From: Terrimesophilobacter sp044508495
Lineage (GTDB): Bacteria; Actinomycetota; Actinomycetes; Actinomycetales; Microbacteriaceae
NCBI GenBank assembly: GCA_044508495.1
Contig: JBIQHP010000001.1
Location: forward strand, 1-64,000
Direction of reading: 5' to 3'
DNA: 64,000 bases
Of the stretch, positions 1-6,850 are shown one piece after another. Each line of letters opens with the position of its first letter. Position 1 is the stretch's first letter. The translations under genes and the position numbers were made by a program. Below the pieces are notes generated by a model. That model saw only the letters and a program-made list of their open reading frames with translations, had not been told where the DNA came from and searched no databases.

Positions 1-34
1 CAGGGGGTCAGGGGTTCGAATCCCCTCAGCTCCA
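1..34 (+). tRNA. 3' end of a tRNA, probably tRNA-Ala (partial)
   Basis: The window opens inside a tRNA. Positions 10-26 form a T arm (5-bp stem AGGGG/CCCCT around TTCGAAT). Positions 27-33 (CAGCTCC) are the 3' acceptor strand, followed by discriminator A34; CCA is not encoded. The U at acceptor position 70 would pair with G3 in a GGGGCUG 5' strand, giving the G3:U70 identity pair of alanine tRNA. The anticodon lies outside the window, so the identity is inference. The 3' end of a tRNA is a classic integration site, and the following 2 kb is accessory in character. Confidence 0.7.
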
Positions 35-42
35 CTTCGTGA

Positions 43-85
43 TGAGTCGGGACATATGCGACAGGTGAGTCGGGACATGTGTGAC
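43..85. repeat. Pair of near-identical 20-bp direct repeats, possible insertion-sequence end
   Basis: Two copies of TGAGTCGGGACATRTGYGAC lie at 43-62 and 66-85, separated by AGG. Each contains the small palindrome ACATATG or ACATGTG. Closely spaced repeats of this kind occur at the ends of some IS481-type elements, so this may be the surviving end of an insertion sequence next to the tRNA. No transposase is present. The repeat is directly visible; the IS assignment is a guess. Confidence 0.45.
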
Positions 86-212
86 TACCTGGGCCAGCGT
101 CCGACATGAGCAGCGGACTGAAGGCAGTCCACCTAGGCCGCTTCGTCAAGCCGCCCTGGCGAGAACCTGCTCGATATGATGAGCGGGTCAACCAGTCGGA
201 TTGGAGGCCGTC

Positions 213-842
213 GTGCTGAACAGGCCCGTGCATCTTTACGTCAAGACGCATGACGTAACGGGGCTCAAGTACTTCGGTCGAACTACCGAGAACCCCTCCC
301 TGTACTCCGGGTCAGGAGCCTACTGGACCCGGCACCTTCAGGAGTACGGGGACCGGGTCAGCACTCACGTCCTTGGTACCTATACAGACGAAACCGAGTT
401 GCGCCGTGCGGCGTTGGAGTTCAGCGCGAGCAACAACATCGCTGCGAGTACCCACTGGGCAAACCTTCTCCCCGAGGATGGTAGGGAAGCAGGCGCAGGG
501 TGGTCGAGCGGCCAGGATCACACGCATCAGATTGCAGCGCTCGATGCCGCGGTTCGGGCCCGAATGACTCCGAACTCGAAAGTGGCTGTCGTTACCATTG
601 GGGCCGAGGCCGCAGAGGACGATGGTCCTGGCATGAAGACGTTCTTCTGGTGCTGGGGGATCCAAGCCTTGATTATCGGATTCATCATGCAAGGTTCGAG
701 CCGGGTGGGCGACGGTTACGCAGAGGGCATGGAGTGGATGCACTTCTTCCTCGGCGTCGGTGTCTGCGTGACTCCGATCGGATGGATACTGCCGGGGATC
801 GCCTCCTGGATCATCAACAAGTTGTTCTTCTCGGGACGCTAG
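213..842 (+). CDS. Homing-nuclease-like (GIY-YIG-related) domain protein with C-terminal membrane hairpin
   Basis: The protein has 209 residues from the GTG at 213, which is preceded by GGAGG at 203-207 with 5-nt spacing; an in-frame TTG at 201 overlaps that ribosome site. The first ~90 residues (HLYVKTHDVTGLKYFGRTT, then YSGSGAYWTRHLQEYG) match the pattern of small phage-borne putative homing endonucleases distantly related to GIY-YIG enzymes. The C-terminal ~70 residues hold two hydrophobic segments (WCWGIQALIIGFIM and FFLGVGVCVTPIGWILPGIA), predicting a membrane hairpin, which is unusual for a nuclease. Codon use is less GC-biased than in the core genes downstream. It converges on the DUF1643 gene. 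The nuclease link is by pattern only; activity and role are unknown. Confidence 0.6.
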   Translation: MLNRPVHLYVKTHDVTGLKYFGRTTENPSLYSGSGAYWTRHLQEYGDRVSTHVLGTYTDETELRRAALEFSASNNIAASTHWANLLPEDGREAGAGWSSGQDHTHQIAALDAAVRARMTPNSKVAVVTIGAEAAEDDGPGMKTFFWCWGIQALIIGFIMQGSSRVGDGYAEGMEWMHFFLGVGVCVTPIGWILPGIASWIINKLFFSGR

Positions 843-888
843 GTCAAGCCACATCCTTGCCTGGAACATGCGCTGAGAATCGCGCACT

Positions 889-1425
889 TCAGAAGCGCGA
901 TAAGTACCCCTGGATGTCAAGTTTTTGGAGGACCGCGTGCTTTGGGGTACCAAGTGGATGATGAGGATGGCCCCTGTCAGTGAGCCCACGGTGCATCCAT
1001 TGGACGTTTGTCAGCTCTGGCAGAGTCGCGATATCACGCAACGCATCGCCCAAGTACGGTCGAAGTTCGATGTTTGATCCCCAGGCTGCGTATATGAACA
1101 TTGGGCGACCGCGGATTAGTCCAGCGATAACTTCGAGATTCTGCTGGTGAAGCGCAGAGTCAAGTGCGGAGTGTAGGTCCCGAGGTTTAGTAGCCCGCTG
1201 TCCATATACGTTGAACATGATCCAACTGTCGAAACGGGGCGCAGAACGAGCAGTGAAGCCTGCGACGATGCGGAGTGTGTCGTCCGACTGAAGATCGGTA
1301 GCCACACTCGGATTCACACCAAAGCAGATGAGCGGCTGCTGTCCTGACGTTCCGAGCGAAAACCTGTTGTGCGACGCTGACGAGTCGAAGATCGGCAACC
1401 GCGAGGGCCATGGCTTCGCCGTCAT
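889..1425 (-). CDS. DUF1643 family protein
   Basis: The protein has 178 residues from the ATG at 1425, which has GAGGAG seven bases upstream; the frame stays open further upstream, but that part has no protein-like character. Family hallmarks are ICFGVNPSVA near residue 42, FDSWIMFNVYGQRAT, FIYAAWGSNIELRPYL, and the C-terminal GHPHHPLG segment. DUF1643 proteins are small, of unknown biochemical role, and often found on phages, plasmids and islands. It is divergent from the structured RNA and Abi-like pseudogene that follow. Its position beside a tRNA end supports an accessory origin. The family call is firm; no function is assigned. Confidence 0.85.
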   Translation of the reverse strand: MTAKPWPSRLPIFDSSASHNRFSLGTSGQQPLICFGVNPSVATDLQSDDTLRIVAGFTARSAPRFDSWIMFNVYGQRATKPRDLHSALDSALHQQNLEVIAGLIRGRPMFIYAAWGSNIELRPYLGDALRDIATLPELTNVQWMHRGLTDRGHPHHPLGTPKHAVLQKLDIQGYLSRF

Positions 1426-1555
1426 ACCCGAACTCCTCGCGACTCTTGTGAGGCGATCCCTGATCGAGATATCGCAGGGGTGCCGACCCGGATCGTCCGC
1501 ATGGAGACGCCGAGAAGACTTCCGCCAGTCCTCGCGACTACGGTATCCTGTCGTT

Positions 1556-1612
1556 GTAGCGCCCCGGGAATATCCGGTCGAAAGACCGGTCTCCGGGGCC
1601 TTAGTCCTTTCG
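1556..1612 (+). ncRNA. Structured RNA resembling the abiF RNA motif
   Basis: An outer stem pairs 1561-1567 (GCCCCGG) with 1593-1599 (CCGGGGC). An asymmetric internal loop (GAATAT/TCT) leads to an inner stem 1574-1579 (CCGGTC) and 1584-1589 (GACCGG) closed by a GAAA tetraloop. A short UCC/GGA hairpin follows at 1605-1614. All pairs are Watson-Crick. The element ends two bases before the ATG of a decayed Abi-type gene. Established knowledge: the abiF motif is a conserved bacterial RNA found upstream of Abi_2-family genes. Placement and architecture fit, but I cannot run a covariance model. A possible -10 (TATCCT) lies near 1543-1548. Confidence 0.6.
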
Positions 1613-1613
1613 G

Positions 1614-2144
1614 ATGACTCCCGCCGACCCTTCAACGACGCGGGGCCTGCGCGGGGTTCTGAGCGAATCGCGGTTCGCGCCGTACCTCGCCAGCTGCCAG
1701 AGCCGCGAGGACCTTGCCCTCTGCCTCTAGGCCTGGAACGCGGCGCTCGCCGCTGCACTGTGGGACCCGCTCGGCATCGTCGAGATGACCGGGACGCGAT
1801 CCACACGCAGCTCGCCAAACGTGCCGCGCGAGCCGACTGGTGGGAGGACCAACGACTCTGGGATCAGCTGCTGCCGAACGAGCGTCGCGGCGTCGAAGAC
1901 GCCCGGAGCGGCCTCGCGCTGCGCGGCAACGCGTCCCCGTCCGCGGATGACGTGGTCGCTGCCGCGAACCTTGGACTCTGGACCGGACTGCAGTCGCGCC
2001 ACCCGATGCATAACTACGAGGCGAACCTCTGGCGACCGCGTCTCCGAGCCGGATTGCCGAACTACACCGGGAGCCGGTGAACGCGTCACCGAGCTCGTCG
2101 CCGAGCAGTGCGCCTTCGTGGAGCGCGGCGAGACCTACCTCTGA
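1614..2144 (+). pseudogene. Decayed Abi-like (Abi_2 family) abortive-infection gene
   Basis: From the ATG at 1614 one frame reads SESRFAPYLASCQSREDLAL, then TAG at 1728-1730, then AWNAALAAALWDPLGIVEM. The stop replaces what is normally Tyr (LYAWNAAL), consistent with TAC to TAG. Near 1790 the reading must shift frame to continue as DAIHTQLAKRAARADWWEDQ and NLGLWTGLQSRHPMHNYEANLW; near 2070 it shifts back to ERVTELVAEQCAFVERGE and stops at 2144. A fragment resembling the conserved AHND end (near 2150) is out of frame. So one nonsense mutation and at least two frameshifts are present. The family is linked to abortive infection. The long frames covering this stretch are not intact genes. Confidence 0.7.
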
Positions 2145-2362
2145 GCTCGCGCACAATGACCAACTCGCGAATGGTGCCAGAGTTCGCGTAACGCTGCTTA
2201 CTCTCCACCGAGAAAGCACCCCTCAGTGATACCCATTCGGACGAGTGCGTGCGCCCAGGCAGCATCGCTCGTCCGATCGGGCAACACTCGGTGGACAAGC
2301 GACGTGCGCAGCGATGGCCGAACCCCGACCGACCCTAGAATCGTGGGGTCGGGAGGACGCCC

Positions 2363-3109
2363 ATGGATGCCGCGATCACCACCCTGGAGGGCGTGACGCT
2401 CGGCGACGCCATCCGCATCGTCGACCTCGCCGGGGTGCTCGCCAACGCCATCCTCGGCGGCATCGCGGCGCGGGCCGCCCGGTTCGACCTCGTCGGCTTC
2501 GTGATCCTCGCGATCCTCTCCGGCCTCGGCGGGGGGATGATCCGCGACACCCTCCTGCAACAGGGTCCGCCCGTCGCGCTCAGCGACCCGTACTACCTCG
2601 GGGTCGCGATCGTGGGTGCGGTCATCGCCTTCTTCATCCCGTTCAAGGGCCGGTTCTCGCGTCTCGTGCTCCTGCTGCTCGACGTGCTCGCGGTCGGATG
2701 CTGGGCCGCGGTCGGCGCGCAGAAGGGCCTCGTCGCGGGCCTCGGCTGGCTGCCGGCGATCCTGCTCGGCATGGTCACGGCGATCGGCGGCGGCATGGTG
2801 CGCGACCTCTTCCTCATGAGGGTCCCCACGGTCTTCGGCGGCAACACCCTCTACGCCACGAGCGCCTTCGTCGCGAGCGTGGAGATGGTGATCCTCAGCG
2901 GCCTCGGGTTACCGGAGATCGGAACGCTCGTCGCGATCCTGAGCGCTGCGGCGCTCTCCCTGCTCGCGAAGCGCTTCGGCTGGATCCTCCCCTCCGAGGT
3001 GCGCATCCGGCCGCCGAAGCTGCCGAGCGGGTGGCGGTCCGGATGGTGGAGCGGCCTCGGGAAGAGGCGCGGCGACACCTCCCGGAAGCCCGAGCGAAAC
3101 GACGCCTGA
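2363..3109 (+). CDS. TRIC / UPF0126 family channel-like membrane protein
   Basis: The protein has 248 residues. The two tandem halves each carry the family signature: GGGMIRDTLL near residue 55 and GGGMVRDLFL near residue 145, embedded in about seven hydrophobic segments. This is the bacterial trimeric intracellular cation (TRIC) channel family, also annotated UPF0126 or YadS-like; members conduct monovalent cations or have been linked to glycine transport. The start has GGGAGGA at 2350-2356 and a possible -10 (TAGAAT, 2336-2341). The C-terminus past residue 215 is a charged cytoplasmic tail. Substrate is uncertain. Confidence 0.88.
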   Translation: MDAAITTLEGVTLGDAIRIVDLAGVLANAILGGIAARAARFDLVGFVILAILSGLGGGMIRDTLLQQGPPVALSDPYYLGVAIVGAVIAFFIPFKGRFSRLVLLLLDVLAVGCWAAVGAQKGLVAGLGWLPAILLGMVTAIGGGMVRDLFLMRVPTVFGGNTLYATSAFVASVEMVILSGLGLPEIGTLVAILSAAALSLLAKRFGWILPSEVRIRPPKLPSGWRSGWWSGLGKRRGDTSRKPERNDA

Positions 3110-3139
3110 CGCCACCCCTTCTGCCCCTACGATGGGCGG

Positions 3140-5011
3140 ATGGAGTCCCCGCCGCCCGAGCCGAGCCCCGCGGAGGCGCCGGCATCCGCGACCACGCCGG
3201 CGCGTGCTCCGATCCGGCCCGCCTCGGTCGTCGCGACGGTCACGGTGTCGGCCGTCGTCCTCGTGACCGGCGTCGCGCTCGCCGTCGCCGACGACCAGGC
3301 GGTCGAGCAGCTCGGCGGTCTCGCGGCGAGCTACGTGCCTCGTGACGGTCATGTGGAGTGGGTGCAGGACGACCTGGGAACCGTGCGGATGTCCGAGTCC
3401 GCTCGCTCGATCGGCTATGAGGACATCCTGCTGCTCCCGGGTCAGGCCAGCGCCGCTGTGGCCAGCCGGCTCAGCGACGACGCCCGTGTCGCGCAGTTGT
3501 GGCGTGAATCCGCGATCACGATCAGCGGCGGCGAACCCGATCAGGCGGGCACCCAGACCACCGACCTCCACCGGCTCTCGGCCGAGGGACTGAGCCTGCT
3601 CGCCGGGTACGGCGGCAGTATCGGCTTCGTGTACTCGCCTCCGCTCCTCGAGCTTCCCGCGGATGTCGCCCCCGGCTCGACCTGGTCGAGTGCGGGCGAT
3701 GCGCTCCCGGGAGGGGGGCTGACCTACACGGCGCGGTACACGGCATCCGCGCCCGCCGACCCGGAGCTCATTGCCGTCTCGGGGCTCTCCGGGGACGAGC
3801 TCAGCGGATGCCTGCAGAGCGACGGCGGGAGCGTGTATCGCGACGACGACGGAGAGCTGCTCCTCGACATCGTGGAGACCGATCTATGGTGCGAGGGCCG
3901 AGGTCGCGTCGCCATCGTCGCGACCGTGAACGGCGAGCCGGTCGTGCAGGGGCCGATGAGCGACCCGCCGGGCGCGTTCGAGCCGGACGCGACCGCTTCG
4001 CCGCCGCAGTGGGGCGGAGCCGGCGGCTGGCGTGCGGCCGAGGCCGCGAACGTGAACCTGGACGCCTTCTTCGGCGAACAGCAGCTCGCGGTCGCACTCG
4101 TGAGCTCTCCGCGTCGTACCGATTCGGGCCTCGTCGTCGCGGTCAACACGACCGGGGACGACCTCCTGGCGCTGCGGCTCGACGGCGGAGCTCTCGTGCG
4201 GCAGTGGTTCGCGCATCCGGGAGGGGAGATCGTCGCGATCGGGACGACGGGCGAGGTCACGGTCGTCACGACGAGCGAGCGCAGGATCCTCGCCTACTCG
4301 GGGACCGGCCGGCGTCTGTGGACGGCGGAGTCGGCGGAGCTCATCCTGGCCCCGCCGACGGATGCCGGCGACGGCACAGTAGTCCTCGTCGGTCTCGACG
4401 GCACCGTCCTGAGCTTCGATCGCCTCACCGGCGACCTCGTCTGGGAACGCAGACTCGCCGCCGACGTGAGCCTCCCGGCGACGGCGGCCGGCGGTAGCGT
4501 CGTGGTCGTCGATCGGGCCGGGGCGATCACGGTGTTCGATCGTGCGACGGGGGAGACTCGGTGGACCGGCGACAGTGAGAACGCCCCCGCCGGCGTCGCC
4601 GGGGCGGGCGGTGCGATCCTCGTCGCGGGGGAGGACGGCTTCGTGCGCGCCTACGACGCCATGAACGGCGCCCGGGGATGGGCGCTGCGCTACGTGGGAG
4701 CCCTTGGCGCCGTGATCGATCTCGGCGCCAGCGCGCTGCTCGTGACGGACGAGGCGACCGTGAGCGTCGGCATCGCGACCGGGGCCGTGCAGTGGGCCGG
4801 CACGGGGGCGCACGATGCCGTGAGCGACGGCGTGCAAGCGGTGCTTCTCGGTGAGGATGTCGCCCGCCTCGTCGACGCCTCGGGTTCCGTGCTTGCGGAG
4901 TGGGAGATCCCCTCGCACGCCCTCTCGATCTACCGCTACGCCGTCGCCGGCGCCGATGGGTTCTGGGTGTTCCGCAGCAACCAGCCTGCGTTCGCGGTGG
5001 GACGGCCGTGA
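3140..5011 (+). CDS. Membrane-anchored PQQ-like beta-propeller protein
   Basis: The protein has 623 residues. A proline-rich N-terminus is followed by one membrane segment near residues 28-52 (ASVVATVTVSAVVLVTGVAL), so the rest is likely extracellular. From about residue 330 there are repeated propeller blades with the PQQ-enzyme pattern, such as TGRRLWTAE, TGDLVWERRL, TGETRWTGD and TGAVQWAGT. It probably has structural or binding roles; no catalytic residues are evident. Its TGA overlaps the GTG of the next gene by four bases, indicating an operon. A close upstream ATG at 3132 is out of frame. Confidence 0.7.
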   Translation: MESPPPEPSPAEAPASATTPARAPIRPASVVATVTVSAVVLVTGVALAVADDQAVEQLGGLAASYVPRDGHVEWVQDDLGTVRMSESARSIGYEDILLLPGQASAAVASRLSDDARVAQLWRESAITISGGEPDQAGTQTTDLHRLSAEGLSLLAGYGGSIGFVYSPPLLELPADVAPGSTWSSAGDALPGGGLTYTARYTASAPADPELIAVSGLSGDELSGCLQSDGGSVYRDDDGELLLDIVETDLWCEGRGRVAIVATVNGEPVVQGPMSDPPGAFEPDATASPPQWGGAGGWRAAEAANVNLDAFFGEQQLAVALVSSPRRTDSGLVVAVNTTGDDLLALRLDGGALVRQWFAHPGGEIVAIGTTGEVTVVTTSERRILAYSGTGRRLWTAESAELILAPPTDAGDGTVVLVGLDGTVLSFDRLTGDLVWERRLAADVSLPATAAGGSVVVVDRAGAITVFDRATGETRWTGDSENAPAGVAGAGGAILVAGEDGFVRAYDAMNGARGWALRYVGALGAVIDLGASALLVTDEATVSVGIATGAVQWAGTGAHDAVSDGVQAVLLGEDVARLVDASGSVLAEWEIPSHALSIYRYAVAGADGFWVFRSNQPAFAVGRP

Positions 5012-6792
5012 CGGACGAGGCGGTGTCGACCGCGACGCCACGGCGCTCGGCACTCGTGCGCGGACTCCTGCTGACCTGGTCGATGATCGTCGAGGTCTTC
5101 GATCACGTGCTGGCCGAGCCCTACCGCGAAGGGCGCCTCCGCGCGAAGGCCTGGCCGACCGGCTTGCGGCCGATCGTCGTCATCGCGATCTGCGGCTACG
5201 TGCTCGCGGTGCTGGGGATCGTGCTCTCCGGTCCCTTGCGCGAGTCGCTCGAGCTCTCGGTCACCGTGGGGGCGGCAACCCTCTCGTTCCCCCGCCCGGT
5301 GCTCTGGATGCTGCTGCTCCTCGTCGTGCTCGCGATGGCGCTCCTCCAGACCGCCGCACTTCACGTCACGGGCTGGCTGGCGACAGCCGCCACGGGTCTC
5401 ACCGTGCTCGTCCTGCTGTTTGCCGGCGGGCCCGACACCGAGAGCATACTGTCGCCGGCACGCGTCACGACCATCGTCGTGAGCATCGGAATCGTCGTGC
5501 TCACGGTCGTCCGTCGTCGTCATGGGTTCGCCTGGTGGGAGTTCGCCGTCATCCTGCCGGCCATCGGCTTCGCCTTCGCCGTCGCGACCGGTCGCGCCAT
5601 CGCCCTGAGCGCGCCGAACGGGATCGACTTCGGGCCGACCATGCTCTCCCTCACGATGTCGACACTCGGACAGCTCGCCGTGCCCGCGGCGATCGCGGCG
5701 GGGGCCGCCGTCGCCGAGCTCTCGGCGTCCACGGCGCTCTGGGCGGTCGGGGTCGTGCGTCGCAGGCTGCCCGCGATGGCCTTGGTGATCGCGCTGGGGA
5801 TCGTCATCGTCTGGCGGGTCTGGGCCCTCGGGCAGGCCCTCGTCGCGGGGGAGGGCCTCGGTGCGCCGGCGCTTGCGAGCTCCGTGCTGCTCGTGGCCGT
5901 GGTCGCGGCCCTCTGGTATCTGCTCGCCCGGGTGCGCGGCGGCCGGCGGCTCGTGCCGTCCGCGTCCCGTCTCGTGGACCGCATGGGAACGGTCGCGACC
6001 CCGATCGCCGCGGGACTCGCGATCTCGCTCGCGCCGCTCGTCGTGACCCTCCTCGTCACCCAGATCCTGTTCGCCTACGGCGTGCCCCTCGAGGCGGTCG
6101 TGGGACCGCAGTCGATCGTAGGCCTTCTCACGACCTCGACCGCGATCGCCCTCGTGCGTCTCGCGGTCGGAGTCGTCCTCGTCGTGCTCTCGGTCATCCT
6201 CGCCCGCCGCGGCGCCCGGACGACCCCTGAGCTCATCGGCGGCATCGGCGTCGTCACGGTCACCGTCGCCCTGGCCGGGCTCTTCGGTCTCGGCGACTGG
6301 CTCTGGACGAGCGACGGGCTCACGGCCGTCGCGACGATCGGATGCCTCCTCCTGCTCGCCTGGTTCGCCGTCCGGCGGTCGCTCACGATCCGGCGAGTCA
6401 CCGGCCTCACCGTTGCCCTCCTGCTGGCGGCGCTCTTCGACCAGCACGACTTCGTCTCCGATCCGCTCGGCGCCGTGCTCGGCTTCACCGGCATCGCTCT
6501 CGTGCTCGTCGGGTTCCTCTGGTCGTTCCTCACCGACGGCGGGAGCGCCAACGAGACCTCGGCGAAGTATCCGCGCCCATCGCGGGTGCTCCTGTTCCTC
6601 GCCAACAGCGTCTTCGGCGTCACCGTGCTCGCCTTCACCGCCCTGGCGAGGAACCCGAACGCCTCGATCAATCTCGGGGCCTTCGCCGAGATCGGCGACC
6701 AGCTGTTCGGGACCGGTCTGCTCGTGGGCGCCCTGCTCGCGGTGCTCGGGTCCGTCTGCGCTGGCCGGACACCGCAGACCCCTCCTCGCTGA
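5008..6792 (+). CDS. Large polytopic membrane protein of unknown function
   Basis: The protein has 594 residues from the GTG at 5008, which overlaps the preceding stop (GTGA). About 14-15 hydrophobic helices are visible, starting near residue 50 (PIVVIAICGYVLAVLGIVLS), with short loops. I recognise no transporter motif or soluble domain. Translational coupling to the beta-propeller gene suggests the two products work together at the membrane. The frame is open further upstream inside the preceding gene, but that part is arginine-rich noise. Confidence 0.75.
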   Translation: MTDEAVSTATPRRSALVRGLLLTWSMIVEVFDHVLAEPYREGRLRAKAWPTGLRPIVVIAICGYVLAVLGIVLSGPLRESLELSVTVGAATLSFPRPVLWMLLLLVVLAMALLQTAALHVTGWLATAATGLTVLVLLFAGGPDTESILSPARVTTIVVSIGIVVLTVVRRRHGFAWWEFAVILPAIGFAFAVATGRAIALSAPNGIDFGPTMLSLTMSTLGQLAVPAAIAAGAAVAELSASTALWAVGVVRRRLPAMALVIALGIVIVWRVWALGQALVAGEGLGAPALASSVLLVAVVAALWYLLARVRGGRRLVPSASRLVDRMGTVATPIAAGLAISLAPLVVTLLVTQILFAYGVPLEAVVGPQSIVGLLTTSTAIALVRLAVGVVLVVLSVILARRGARTTPELIGGIGVVTVTVALAGLFGLGDWLWTSDGLTAVATIGCLLLLAWFAVRRSLTIRRVTGLTVALLLAALFDQHDFVSDPLGAVLGFTGIALVLVGFLWSFLTDGGSANETSAKYPRPSRVLLFLANSVFGVTVLAFTALARNPNASINLGAFAEIGDQLFGTGLLVGALLAVLGSVCAGRTPQTPPR

Positions 6793-6798
6793 CGCCTC

Positions 6799-6827
6799 TT
6801 GTGCGAGGCGTGGGTAGACGATACATT
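6799..6827 (+). promoter_or_regulatory. Predicted promoter for the lipase-like gene
   Basis: TTGTGC at 6799-6804, a 17-bp spacer and TACATT at 6822-6827 form a plausible housekeeping sigma promoter. The predicted transcript start near 6834 lies downstream of the in-frame GTG at 6830, which argues for the ATG at 6851 as the real start of the next gene. Confidence 0.5.
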
Positions 6828-6850
6828 CCGTGCAGAGTCGGAGCGATCGG

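Noticed and set aside
106..219. 37-codon ORF overlapping the start of the homing-nuclease-like gene
   Set aside because: It has no ribosome site and no protein-like pattern; it may be a remnant, but the sequence does not support a gene.
1328..2080. Intact-looking 250-codon plus-strand frame
   Set aside because: Only its second half resembles a protein; the first half is antisense to the DUF1643 gene and out of frame with the Abi-like N-terminus at 1614-1785. It is part of a pseudogene.
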